This document shows positions 1 to 8,782 of a stretch of 64,000 bases of DNA, piece after piece. The stretch spans positions 52,769 to 116,768 of the forward strand of contig JAICJH010000013.1 in assembly GCA_025928545.1 (NCBI GenBank). Direction: 5' to 3'. This DNA is from Bryobacteraceae bacterium. Lineage in GTDB: Bacteria; Acidobacteriota; Terriglobia; Bryobacterales; Bryobacteraceae. The position numbers and the translations under genes are program-made. Numbering within the stretch: the first letter of the stretch is position 1; every line of letters starts with the position of its first letter. The notes below the pieces were generated by a model. That model saw only the letters and a list, made by a program, of their open reading frames with translations. It was not told the origin of the DNA and did no database searches.

Positions 1-237
1 CGGAGTTGAGTCGCCAATGATGTTTGAGGCATCGCGGGAGCTGAATCGCACACTGCCGGACGGGTAGGGCGTCAAGCTTTTGTGCGCGCTTTCTAACCAA
101 ACCGTTTCGCGGCCCTGAAGTGTTCCGCTCAACTGAACAGGTGAACTGGTGTCGATGGTCGTTTCAGATCCCAACACAAAGCTTGGTTCAGAATCCGCGC
201 GATCGCCATGCCAACAGTTAATATTTTGAGTCCCCAT
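1..237 (-). CDS. partial hypothetical protein running off the left edge
   Basis: An open frame on the minus strand starts at an ATG at 237 and stays open for 79 codons to the window edge, just after an in-frame TAG at 247-249. The translation is rich in Ser, Thr and Gly and in alternating beta-type residues (for example GSETTIDTSSPVQLSG), which looks like a real, probably extracellular, beta-rich protein rather than shadow sequence. There is no signal peptide and no strong Shine-Dalgarno upstream, so the true start may lie elsewhere or this may be a decayed gene. It diverges from the exopolysaccharide operon. I do not recognise the family. Confidence 0.35.
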   Translation of the reverse strand, partial: MGTQNINCWHGDRADSEPSFVLGSETTIDTSSPVQLSGTLQGRETVWLESAHKSLTPYPSGSVRFSSRDASNIIGDSTP

Positions 238-738
238 GACGCAAAACTATCGGAACCTTTATCGCAATACAGCTGGTATAACTTCCAGCCACATCGTGAG
301 TATGGTGAAGTTCATGCTGTTCACCGTGGGCGGGAAAGCTCGGAGAGCCTGTTTGAGGCGGAGGCCGCAAGAAAACAGGGGTGATAACGCACCCTCTGAT
401 TTTTGATCGCATAAAACATGTAATTCGCGCGGTAACACTTCGCACGTTTGGATGGATTCAATTTTCAGCTCTGTAAATAATTACAGGTGACACCAAAATA
501 GCCTGCGGATATTCTGAATCTACCTCGCCGTGCGGCGCCGGTTCAGAGGGCATCGAAACACGAACGGAATCGATGAGAGGGTAGCGGTGCGCTGGGGTCC
601 TGATTAATCCGGGAGCCGCCGCATTGCGTCGTTTGCGAATCAAGCAGGAATGGAATGGACCCGGGGCTCCAGTGGCGGCAGCCTGCCCGAATCCCGGTCT
701 CAAAGCCAAATAGGCGATCAGCGGAGGAGTAACAAAAG
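238..738. other. divergent intergenic/leader region of the exopolysaccharide operon
   Basis: This 500-base stretch between the left-edge partial gene and the NusG-like gene holds no convincing coding frame. Short open frames on both strands have Arg/Pro/Ser-rich translations typical of noncoding GC-rich DNA. It should contain the operon promoter and an untranslated leader. The leader includes an ops-like 12-mer at 674-685 and ends in a strong GGAGGAG ribosome binding site at 723-729, nine bases before the ATG at 739. I could not assign a confident -10/-35 pair. Confidence 0.6.
674..685 (+). promoter_or_regulatory. ops-like element in the leader of the NusG-paralogue operon
   Basis: The 12-mer GGCGGCAGCCTG matches the enterobacterial ops core GGCGGTAGCNTG except for T to C at position 6. 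It lies on the sense strand about 54 bases before the start codon of an RfaH/NusG-like gene heading a polysaccharide operon, which is the context in which ops acts in E. coli. Known: RfaH is recruited to RNA polymerase paused at ops. Inference: this could recruit the encoded paralogue. A chance match in GC-rich DNA is possible. Confidence 0.35.
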
Positions 739-1311
739 ATGGATAACCCGAATTCCGGACCTGCCTGGTATGCGCTGCAAGTCCGCACGCAGCTATCGAA
801 GACCGCTGCGACAGGACTCAGCGAAAAAGGATACGAAGTTTTTCTCCCGACCTGTCTGCAATCGCGCCAATGGTCGGACCGGCTGAAGCAATCCGAGAGG
901 CTCCTCTTCCCCGGCTATTTGTTTTGCCGCTTCAATGCATCCGACCGGCTTCTGCCGATTTTGATGACGGTCGGAGTGCTTTCAATTGTCTGCGCGGGCA
1001 AGAGCCCTGTGTCCGTACCGGATGAGGAAGTTCTGGCTCTGCAAAGAGTGACTCGCTCGGGTTTGCGGGCCACTCCCTGGCCGAGAGTGGCAGCCGGGAC
1101 AAGAATCCTGATTGAGAAGGGTCCGCTCGCCGGAGTGGAGGGAATCGCGGTCGACGGTGGAAAGGGTTACAGACTCATCGTATCGGTTGAGTTGCTGCAA
1201 CGAGCCGTGATGGTTGAGCTGGATCGCGACTGGGTTCGCCGGATCGAGAACCCTCCAGCCCGGCGAGGCCTGGGACTGGAATATGGGATTTCAAGGGCTA
1301 TGACCGCCTGA
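739..1311 (+). CDS. NusG/RfaH-like transcription antiterminator of the polysaccharide operon
   Basis: This 190-residue protein has the NusG N-terminal (NGN) domain at about residues 8-110, beginning with the typical WYALQVRT strand. A KOW-type segment at about 113-160 carries GPLAGVEG. The length and layout fit specialised NusG paralogues (RfaH, UpxY, LoaP) rather than housekeeping NusG. Such proteins bind RNA polymerase and suppress pausing and termination through long surface-polysaccharide operons. It is the first gene of the exopolysaccharide cluster, with a strong GGAGGAG site nine bases upstream of the ATG. Operon-specific antitermination is inferred from position and family; the type of target site is not proven. 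Confidence 0.9.
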   Translation: MDNPNSGPAWYALQVRTQLSKTAATGLSEKGYEVFLPTCLQSRQWSDRLKQSERLLFPGYLFCRFNASDRLLPILMTVGVLSIVCAGKSPVSVPDEEVLALQRVTRSGLRATPWPRVAAGTRILIEKGPLAGVEGIAVDGGKGYRLIVSVELLQRAVMVELDRDWVRRIENPPARRGLGLEYGISRAMTA

Positions 1312-1399
1312 TTCCATTTCGGCGAACACTGAAGGAAACGATACAAACGCCGCGCAAGCCATTCCGTTCGCGTCCTGCATCCGAAAAAGGGACTTCATC

Positions 1400-2350
1400 A
1401 TGAGTTGGAAATATCTGCTGGTCGTCCTGTATATTTCTTTTCGGGCTGCGTCCGCCGCAGGCCCTGCCGCGAGCACGCAGGGAGACTCGTACGTACTCGG
1501 GCCCAATGACAGGGTGACTCTTCGCTGCCTCAATGCCGAGGAGTTCCCGACGTCTCCCATCCGCATAGATGGCGACGGCCAAGTCACTCTTCCCTTCGTC
1601 GGCAGGGTGACTCTGGCGGGTCTTACCGTGGCGGAAGCTGAAAAGGATGTCACTGCCCGGCTTGCGAAATACATCCGCAACCCGGAAGTTGCTCTCAATG
1701 TTGTGGAGAGTCACAGCCAGCCGGTCTCAGTGCTGGGTGCGGTAAACAATCCAGGCGTCTACCAGCTGGAAGGCGAAAAGACGCTCTCGGAATTGCTTTC
1801 CATGGCGGGGGGATTGCGCCGTGACGCCGGCCAGAGCCTGAGAATCACCCGCCGTGACGCGTGGGGACCCCTGCCTTTACCTTCCGCCACGAAAGACGCC
1901 ACCGGTGCTTTCACCGTGGCCAATATCTATCTCGACGATTTCGTCCGCGGCAACAGCCCGGCCGTGAACGTCATCATCAAGCCCGACGATGTGATCTCAG
2001 TGCCACCCGCGGAAATTGCCTATGTTGTCGGGGAGGTGAGAAAACCGGGTGGTTTCACGATGACGGGCCGCGACGGTCTCTCTGTGCTGCAGGCGTTGTC
2101 AATGGCGGAAGGACTGGACAGGACCGCTGCGCCGAAGAAAGCGCGGATCATCAGACGCACCTCGGGCGGGGGCCATCAGGATATCCCTGTAAACCTGGAA
2201 ACAATGCTGGCCGGCAAATCGGAGGATATGTTTCTTCATGCGGACGATGTGCTTTTCGTGCCGAATAACAAGGCGAAGAGCGCCGGAGCGAGAACTCTGG
2301 ATGCAGTGATTCAGGCAGCGACAGGAGTTGTCATATATGGGCGTTACTGA
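1400..2350 (+). CDS. polysaccharide export protein, Wza-like with SLBB domains
   Basis: The 316-residue protein begins with a hydrophobic signal segment (about residues 1-20). A polysaccharide-export (Poly_export) domain follows at about 30-105, opening with YVLGPNDRVTLRC. Two SLBB-type segments come next, one near PVSVLGAVNNPGVYQLEG and one near AYVVGEVRKPGGFTM. Wza-family proteins form the outer-membrane and periplasmic export channel for capsule or exopolysaccharide. No lipobox cysteine is visible after the signal segment, so lipidation as in E. coli Wza is not supported. It follows the antiterminator by 88 bases and precedes the Wzc-like gene. Confidence 0.92.
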   Translation: MSWKYLLVVLYISFRAASAAGPAASTQGDSYVLGPNDRVTLRCLNAEEFPTSPIRIDGDGQVTLPFVGRVTLAGLTVAEAEKDVTARLAKYIRNPEVALNVVESHSQPVSVLGAVNNPGVYQLEGEKTLSELLSMAGGLRRDAGQSLRITRRDAWGPLPLPSATKDATGAFTVANIYLDDFVRGNSPAVNVIIKPDDVISVPPAEIAYVVGEVRKPGGFTMTGRDGLSVLQALSMAEGLDRTAAPKKARIIRRTSGGGHQDIPVNLETMLAGKSEDMFLHADDVLFVPNNKAKSAGARTLDAVIQAATGVVIYGRY

Positions 2351-2351
2351 C

Positions 2352-2528
2352 GACTCGTAGTGGAATTCGCGAGGGTCGTGCCGAGGCCTCGGCTCGGCGC
2401 TCCCGCCTGCCGTATCCGGCAACGGTAGTCGTGAGTCGCCGCGGGAATACCCGACGACTTACCTCCGCACGACTGCCTGCGTGACCGGAATCGCTTGTGC
2501 GCTTCCAACGCGGGTTCCACTATGAGTC
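2352..2528. repeat. inverted-repeat-bounded intergenic element (REP/MITE-like)
   Basis: A 20-base arm at 2352-2371 reads GACTCGTAGTGGAATTCGCG. Its imperfect inverted copy lies at 2509-2528, with 17 of 20 identical on the complementary strand and two of the three differences allowing G-U pairing. The arms enclose about 137 bases, including a perfect 14-base palindrome GCCGAGGCCTCGGC at 2380-2393. The element fills almost the whole gap between the export and chain-length genes and contains no gene. It resembles a small mobile palindromic unit; alternatively it is an RNA structure that tunes expression of the downstream gene. Confidence 0.5.
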
Positions 2529-2558
2529 CCCCGTAACGCTCGACATCAGGAATTCAGC

Positions 2559-4835
2559 ATGAACGACGAATTGAACGCACTAAGCCACCCGCGCGGTTCC
2601 GGCTACACTTATCGAACTGACCCGACCCGCCCGCGACCTGGTTGGGAGGCCGACTGGCACCGGAGCTCAAATCAACCCGAGCAGACGGGGCAATCCCGCA
2701 TCGATGCCATCCGACTCGACGAATTGTTCTCCAAGCTCTGGCACTCGAAGGCACTCCTTCTCGCGGGAGCGTTTTGCGGAATTGCGTCAATGCTCGCGGT
2801 TTCGTACTTCTCCACGCCCGTCTATCGCGCCGGAACGACAATCCGGCTGGAAGCAATCAACGAACGTTTCCCCAATCTCCCGGAGATGCTTTCAACCGGG
2901 GTCGAGGCGAGTGGCGATACATATCTGCAGAACGAATTGAAGGTCATCGAGAGCGAGACGCTGGCCAGGCGTGTCGCAGTGAAACTCGGGCTTAAAACGG
3001 ACGATCAACCGAATGCGCTGCTGCATTGGGGGCGTTTGAGGGACCTGATCGCGATCTTCGAAGGAGGCGGGTCCGCACCTTCGCCGGAAGATCTGCAGAT
3101 CCGCGCTGTGCAGCGCGCTCTCACGGTTCGGACCTCGCTCAAGACAATGGTGATCGAGGTGTTCTTCGATGCTCCGAACCCTGACCTGGCGGCACGAGGG
3201 GCGAACACGGTGGTTTCGGAATATGTGGCGATGAGCAGGGAGGGAAGGCTGCAGGCCAGCCAGGACGATAGCGAATGGCTGGCTTCCCAGATCTCGGACC
3301 TCAAGCAAAAACTTACCAAAGGCAATAGTAAGCTGCAGTCGTTCGCCCGATCTTCAGGGCTGCTTTATTCCGCCAACCAGGGCCTGCTGTCGGAGGCGCA
3401 GGTCCGCGAGGTTCAGGATGAACTGGCAAAAGCGCATGCGGCGCGCGCTGCGGCGCAATCGAGCTATGAAGCAGCGGTGTCCAACGACCCGGAAGCCCTG
3501 CCGGCCAATGCCGACAATGGTCTGCTCCGCGGGTATGAAGCGGAATTGGCAACTACCCAGGGGCAACTCACACAGCTCAAATCTCTGTATACGCCGGATC
3601 ACTACAAGGTCATGGAATCAGATGCCCATGTGGCGCAACTTGAGGCGGCGATCAAGACGGAGCGGCAGCGGATCATCTCCCGGATGCGCGCCCAATACGA
3701 CGCCGCTCGCCGCCTGGAAGCATCGTTGGCGGAAACTTACAACGCCAACAAACGGGTATTGACGGATCAGACATCCGCCGAATTCCGCTACAACGTCCTG
3801 AAGCGAGATCTGGACAGCACCGAGCTTCTGTACAATTCGCTGATTCAGAAAGCAAAAGAATCCGATGTCACATCGGCCATGCGGGCTGCCACGGTAAGGG
3901 TGATCGATCCCGCGAGACCGCCGGCGAAGCCGCATTCTCCAAATCTGCCGCTGAACAGTTCAGTTGGATTTTCAGTAGGCTTGATGTTTTCAGCCGGCAT
4001 CGTACTGTTCCGGCGTCGCGACGTATATGAGGCCCCGGAAGTGGAGGCATGCGATGTGCCATTGCGCGAACTGGGCAGAATTCCATTTGCGGGAAACGCG
4101 GCGCGGCGCCGCTTGTCTCTGCCCGGATCGCAGGGCGAGCGGGTCAATTTCGGCGTCGAACTGGTGACGTGGTTCGAACAGCCATCGGTGCTGACGGAAG
4201 CGTTTCGCGAGGTTATTGCGTCCATCGTGTTCTCGCCTGTCCTGGACCGCCGAAACCATCTTGTGTTGACGGTCACGAGCGCTCAGCCACAGGAGGGCAA
4301 GACGACCGCCGTCAGCAATCTGGGCATTGCGCTGGCGGAAACGAATGGACGCGCGCTCCTGATCGACGCGGATCTCCGCCGGCCGCGGATTCACGATATC
4401 TTCGGCCAGTGCAACGATAGGGGGCTTTCGACTTTGCTGGCAGGCACCGACCCCGTCGGGGAACTGGACTTTGATAAATTCATCCGTCCGACCAATGTGC
4501 CTGGCCTGTTCACGCTTACCAGCGGGCCGGGGGTCGCGTCGATTACCCCTCTTCTCTACTCGCCGCGAATGTCGTCCTTTCTGGCGCGAGCGAGAAAAGA
4601 ATTCGATTATGTTCTGATCGACACTCCGCCTGCGGCGCTGTTCTCGGATGCACGAATACTCGGCAGGCAATCGGACGGCGTGATTATGGTTATCCATTCA
4701 GCCAAAGGAACTCGCACCGAGCTCAACTCCTCATGTGCCAATTTCGCGGAGGACGGCACGCGCATTGTCGGCTCAATCATGAATTACACGACAGTGCGAA
4801 AACGATACGACAACTACAGGCAAGTACCTGCTTAG
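2559..4835 (+). CDS. Wzc-like polysaccharide co-polymerase and bacterial tyrosine kinase
   Basis: This 758-residue protein has the Wzz-type layout: a cytoplasmic N-terminus, a membrane segment at about 65-85, a long coiled-coil-rich periplasmic region, and a second membrane segment at about 467-486. The C-terminal BY-kinase domain has Walker A QPQEGKTT (Lys581), Walker A' LLIDADLRRPR (Asp603, Asp605) and Walker B YVLIDTPP (Asp688). Only a short tyrosine-containing tail (RYDNYRQ) is present, where classical Wzc has a larger Tyr cluster. These proteins set chain length and couple polymerisation to export through autophosphorylation cycles. Kinase and chain-length parts are fused, as in Proteobacteria. 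Its start follows the inverted-repeat element. Confidence 0.93.
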   Translation: MNDELNALSHPRGSGYTYRTDPTRPRPGWEADWHRSSNQPEQTGQSRIDAIRLDELFSKLWHSKALLLAGAFCGIASMLAVSYFSTPVYRAGTTIRLEAINERFPNLPEMLSTGVEASGDTYLQNELKVIESETLARRVAVKLGLKTDDQPNALLHWGRLRDLIAIFEGGGSAPSPEDLQIRAVQRALTVRTSLKTMVIEVFFDAPNPDLAARGANTVVSEYVAMSREGRLQASQDDSEWLASQISDLKQKLTKGNSKLQSFARSSGLLYSANQGLLSEAQVREVQDELAKAHAARAAAQSSYEAAVSNDPEALPANADNGLLRGYEAELATTQGQLTQLKSLYTPDHYKVMESDAHVAQLEAAIKTERQRIISRMRAQYDAARRLEASLAETYNANKRVLTDQTSAEFRYNVLKRDLDSTELLYNSLIQKAKESDVTSAMRAATVRVIDPARPPAKPHSPNLPLNSSVGFSVGLMFSAGIVLFRRRDVYEAPEVEACDVPLRELGRIPFAGNAARRRLSLPGSQGERVNFGVELVTWFEQPSVLTEAFREVIASIVFSPVLDRRNHLVLTVTSAQPQEGKTTAVSNLGIALAETNGRALLIDADLRRPRIHDIFGQCNDRGLSTLLAGTDPVGELDFDKFIRPTNVPGLFTLTSGPGVASITPLLYSPRMSSFLARARKEFDYVLIDTPPAALFSDARILGRQSDGVIMVIHSAKGTRTELNSSCANFAEDGTRIVGSIMNYTTVRKRYDNYRQVPA

Positions 4836-4867
4836 CCGAAGCTCGCTGAGGGGCCGGGAATACGCCC

Positions 4868-6157
4868 ATGCAAACGTCGAAAGTTACCGGAGCGTCCGGC
4901 AAGGGTTTTTCCTGGCTGCTGTGCGGCAATCTCACGTATTCGCTCTGCCAGTGGGCCTTTGTGGTGGTGCTGGCGAAGACAGGTTCGCCGAATGACGTAG
5001 GCGGCTATGCGTTCGGCCTGGCCATTTCAACACCATTTCTTACGTTTGCAAATTGCCAGGGTCGCAATCTTGTCGCCTCCGATATCGACAACAAGTATGC
5101 ATTTCGGGAATATGTTGGTTTCAGGGCGATGTCTCTGGCAGCGGCAATGCTGGCGGTAGCCTTTCTGGCAATCTGGACGGGATATTCGCTGTCCGCAGCC
5201 GGCGTAACATGCCTGCTCGGGATCTCTCTCGCATTCGACTGGATGAGCGAAACCTATTTTGGGTTACTGCAAAAGCACGATCGGCTGGACAGAGTGGGCT
5301 TATCGCTGATGCTGAAAGGACCGCTCTGCCTGGTGCTGCTGACAGTTGCCATGTACGCCACGCACAGCCTTTTATGGGCGGCGTTGGGTCTTGCGGCGGG
5401 GCGCGGACTGATCCTTTTTTTGTTTGACGCGAGGATGGCAGCGAATATTACCGGCCCCCAACGACCGGCACTCCGCCGCGAATCTGTTTCCGGAATGCTG
5501 CGAAGCGCACTGCCACTGGGAGTCATCTCCGCCATTGCCGCATTCAGCATGAATATCCCGCGATACTTCATTGAGGCTGATCTGGGGACGCGGGAGCTCG
5601 GAATTTTTTCCGCGATCGCGTCGCTCGCAGGAGCCGGAAACCTGATTATGTCGGCACTCGCGAATTCCAGCTTTGTCGCCATTGCCAGAGCTGTCGCGAA
5701 AGGTGAACGACGCGAGTACCGAGTGCTGTCTCTGCGCCTGCTCGGCACGTCGGCGGCGCTCGGACTGTGTGGCGTGGCCGTCGCGATGATCGCCGGAAAA
5801 TACATTCTGACCAAGGTCTTCCGGCCGGAGTACGCGGCAGACACACACGTATTCACGCGCCTCATGATAGCCGGAGCCCTCAGTTACATGATCACAGGAC
5901 AAGGCTACGCGCTCACAGCGGCAAGGGTGCTGACGTCTCAGATTCCGATTCTGCTTTGCGCCGCCGTAGCCACGGCACTCTTCTGCTGGTGGCTTGTGCC
6001 TGCCCGCGGCATTCAGGGCGCTGCGGAAGCATGGCTGCTCTCCTCCGTGGTAACGCTTAGCCTGAGTAGTCTGATTCTGTTTCGAGTGAGCAGGGACTCC
6101 GCCGCCACACCCTTCGAATGGCGGACCAGGGCGGCCAGTACCTCTGAGGCGGCGTGA
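4868..6157 (+). CDS. polysaccharide flippase, Wzx/MATE-like
   Basis: The 429-residue protein is hydrophobic throughout, with about twelve predicted membrane helices and few long loops. That is the usual size and shape of Wzx-type oligosaccharide-lipid flippases of the MOP superfamily. Such proteins move undecaprenyl-linked repeat units across the inner membrane. Assignment rests on topology, length and position between the co-polymerase and the polymerase rather than on a single motif. It lies 32 bases after the kinase gene and 19 bases before the polymerase gene, so co-transcription is very likely. Confidence 0.82.
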   Translation: MQTSKVTGASGKGFSWLLCGNLTYSLCQWAFVVVLAKTGSPNDVGGYAFGLAISTPFLTFANCQGRNLVASDIDNKYAFREYVGFRAMSLAAAMLAVAFLAIWTGYSLSAAGVTCLLGISLAFDWMSETYFGLLQKHDRLDRVGLSLMLKGPLCLVLLTVAMYATHSLLWAALGLAAGRGLILFLFDARMAANITGPQRPALRRESVSGMLRSALPLGVISAIAAFSMNIPRYFIEADLGTRELGIFSAIASLAGAGNLIMSALANSSFVAIARAVAKGERREYRVLSLRLLGTSAALGLCGVAVAMIAGKYILTKVFRPEYAADTHVFTRLMIAGALSYMITGQGYALTAARVLTSQIPILLCAAVATALFCWWLVPARGIQGAAEAWLLSSVVTLSLSSLILFRVSRDSAATPFEWRTRAASTSEAA

Positions 6158-6176
6158 GCCGGGAGTTCCAGGCGAA

Positions 6177-7439
6177 ATGACGACAAAATCCCGCTACGCA
6201 AAGCTCTGGCAGATTGATCTGCGCCGCGTCACATTCGTTCTGCTCTGGATATTTATTTTCTGCGTGCCATGGGAAGAAGAGATCGTAATCCCGGTGGATC
6301 TTGCCCTGAGTCATGTTGTTGGATTGGTAGCCGCCGCGCTGGGGCTCCTGGCATGCCTGAACCGTGGCAAAATGCGCAGGCCAGCTTCGCTTCATTACCT
6401 CGCCGCTGCCCTGGTTGCGTGGGCGGGAGTGAGTTACGGCTGGAGCATAGCTCCGGAACTGACGCGGATTCGGGTCGCGTCCTATGTCCAACTTCTGTTC
6501 ATGGTCTGGCTGATATGGGAGTTCGCCGATTCGACCGGCCGCCAACGCTCTCTTTTCGCGGCATACGTGCTGGGAACCTGGGTCGCAGCGGCAAGCACTC
6601 TCTATTCTTTCGCCACCGGGACTGGAACCAACCTTGGCCTCTCCGACGGTCGCTACACCGCGGCAGGGAGCAACGAAAATGAACTCGGAATCGTTCTGGC
6701 TCTCGGGATCTGTATGGCGTCGCATCTGCTCTCGATCGCCAAACGGTCTCAGATTCTGTGGCTTGTGTCGATTCCAACTTTTATGGTCGCGATTCTGCTC
6801 ACGGGCTCGCGTGGGTCGTTCCTGGCTTCCATGATCGCGTTGCTCCTGGTTCCATTCAGCCTGCGGCGTTTCAGTACCGTATCGAAAGTTGCGGGGGCGA
6901 CCGCCCTGATTGCGCTGCTCCTGACAGGCATCGCGGCCTTGCCTCCCGCAACATGGCAGCGCGTAGAATCAATACCCTCCGAGCTTGCGTCCGGCACTCT
7001 GACGAAACGCACTGACATATGGAGCGCCGGACTCGATGCATACAGGGAGCACCCCGTCGCGGGAGTTGGAGCAGGTGCGTTTGAGGCCAGCGTCTTCAGA
7101 CAACTCGATATTGCTTATGTCGCGCACAATTCCTACTTGTCGGTTCTTGTGGAACTCGGCGCAATCGGAATGGTGTTATTCACCGTATTTCTGGCAGCGC
7201 TTTGGAGCGCGGCGTTTTCGCTGCCCCGGCCGTGGCGTACCACCTGGATATTCCTTCTGCTGACATGGGGAATTGCGGTTTCATCGGTGACGTGGGAACA
7301 TCGCAAGCCGACGTGGTTTCTCTTTGGTTTACTGATAGCTCAGTCCGCTGCTCTGACACCGGCTCGGCGCCGCGTTCGTGAGTTGGATATCGCGCGCCCC
7401 GTGCGCGAGTTATGCATGCATCCCGGAGTTGCACATTGA
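6177..7439 (+). CDS. O-antigen ligase/polymerase family membrane protein, Wzy-like
   Basis: This 420-residue polytopic membrane protein has the O-antigen ligase (Wzy_C/WaaL) signature. There is a cluster of N-terminal helices, the segment LLTGSRGSFLASMIALL, and a large periplasmic loop with RTDIWSAGLDAYREHPVAGVG and AHNSYLSVLVELGAIG, both typical of this family. In this cluster it most likely polymerises repeat units periplasmically; a ligase role cannot be excluded. It starts 19 bases after the flippase gene, and its stop codon overlaps the start region of the next glycosyltransferase. Confidence 0.88.
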   Translation: MTTKSRYAKLWQIDLRRVTFVLLWIFIFCVPWEEEIVIPVDLALSHVVGLVAAALGLLACLNRGKMRRPASLHYLAAALVAWAGVSYGWSIAPELTRIRVASYVQLLFMVWLIWEFADSTGRQRSLFAAYVLGTWVAAASTLYSFATGTGTNLGLSDGRYTAAGSNENELGIVLALGICMASHLLSIAKRSQILWLVSIPTFMVAILLTGSRGSFLASMIALLLVPFSLRRFSTVSKVAGATALIALLLTGIAALPPATWQRVESIPSELASGTLTKRTDIWSAGLDAYREHPVAGVGAGAFEASVFRQLDIAYVAHNSYLSVLVELGAIGMVLFTVFLAALWSAAFSLPRPWRTTWIFLLLTWGIAVSSVTWEHRKPTWFLFGLLIAQSAALTPARRRVRELDIARPVRELCMHPGVAH

Positions 7440-8767
7440 ACAAACCTCTGACGCATACGGCCGCTGCAGATCCGCGACGAGACGCGGGAGCCCTGCGCAA
7501 GTGGCTGATCTTGACGCAATACTATGCACCGGAAACGGGCGCACCTCAAATCCGCCTCCGCTCGCTGGTGAAGGAATTGCGTGCCCATGGCAAAGACGTT
7601 GCCGTTCTGACAGCTATGCCGAACTATCCCGCGGGCCGCATTTTCGATCAGTATCGCGGGCGCTCTTATCACCGCGAAACTATAGACGGCGTCGATGTTC
7701 GAAGGGGATGGGTATATGCCGCAACAGGCAAGGCGTTCACTGCCCGGTTTCTGAATTACTGCAGCTTTTCGATAGCAGCCCTTGGCCCCGCGTTATTCGG
7801 ACCGCGTCCCGATGTCCTGTTCGTTGAGGCACAGCCTTTGCCGCTGGGAATTATTGCGTTGGCCATGAAATATTTGCGCCGCGTGCCTTACATCTACAAT
7901 GTTCCGGATCTCCAGGTCGACGTGGCGCGTGAACTCGGATTTATCCGGCGGCCTTTCCTCCTCAGTCTGGCTGCGCGGCTCGAGACGCTGCTGCTGAAGA
8001 AAGCGTGGAGGGTATCGACCGTGACTCATGGCTTCATGAGGCATTTCGAGTCACGCGGCTTGTCCGCTGACCGCATCACGTTTCTCCCGAACGGTGCCGA
8101 CACAGGCCTCCTTCGGCCGCGTGAGCCCAATCCTGAATACCTCGATCGCTGGAACCTTTGGGGCAAGAAAACGTTTGTTTATGTGGGAACCCACGCTTTC
8201 TATCACGGTCTGGACACGTTGATCGGCGCTGCAGAAATACTGAAGGCGGTCCCGGATATCAGAATCGTAATGGTAGGCGACGGCCCCGAACGCGAGCGCC
8301 TTCGCACTTTGGCCGCGGAAAAAGGTCTCGGCAACATCATCTTCGGAACCGTGCCTTACGAGAACTCAGCTGATGTGTACTCAATTGCCTATGCGGCCAT
8401 AGCTACTCTGCGTGATTTGCCGGTGGCGAAAGGCATGCGGCTGTCAAAGGTCTTCCCCGCTCTGAGCTGCGGAGTTCCGGTTATCTATTCAGGGGCCGGT
8501 GAGGCGGCGGATCTGCTCGTCGAAAACCAATGCGGGATCGCTACTCCGCCCGAAGACGCAGCCGCGCTCGCACAAGCGATGCTTGCATTGGCCCGCGATC
8601 CCGGGCGGCGCCTTACGCTCGGCGCCAATGGAAGAGAAGTCGTCCAGACCAAATACAGTTGGGCAACTATTGTCGATAACTGGCTCCGGGAACTCGATTC
8701 GCCCGCCTGGGTGGATGTGGGTTCGCCGCGATCGCATGAAAGAGAAGTGGTCGCATCGATTAAGTAG
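7436..8767 (+). CDS. GT4 glycosyltransferase, WbuB-like
   Basis: The protein has the N-terminal signature YYAPETGAPQIRLRSLVKEL and the MPNYPAGRIF segment of WbuB/WcaI-type GT4 enzymes. It has a C-terminal GT-B nucleotide-binding half with GDGPERERLR and a late acidic/glycine-rich donor site. It likely adds a sugar to the undecaprenyl-linked repeat at the cytoplasmic membrane face. I prefer the TTG at 7436, which overlaps the preceding TGA and has GGAG at 7424-7427 eight bases upstream. An ATG at 7412 in the same frame would add eight residues. The usual length for the family is about 400-450 residues. Confidence 0.88.
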   Translation: MNKPLTHTAAADPRRDAGALRKWLILTQYYAPETGAPQIRLRSLVKELRAHGKDVAVLTAMPNYPAGRIFDQYRGRSYHRETIDGVDVRRGWVYAATGKAFTARFLNYCSFSIAALGPALFGPRPDVLFVEAQPLPLGIIALAMKYLRRVPYIYNVPDLQVDVARELGFIRRPFLLSLAARLETLLLKKAWRVSTVTHGFMRHFESRGLSADRITFLPNGADTGLLRPREPNPEYLDRWNLWGKKTFVYVGTHAFYHGLDTLIGAAEILKAVPDIRIVMVGDGPERERLRTLAAEKGLGNIIFGTVPYENSADVYSIAYAAIATLRDLPVAKGMRLSKVFPALSCGVPVIYSGAGEAADLLVENQCGIATPPEDAAALAQAMLALARDPGRRLTLGANGREVVQTKYSWATIVDNWLRELDSPAWVDVGSPRSHEREVVASIK

Positions 8768-8782
8768 GTTGTCATTACCAAC

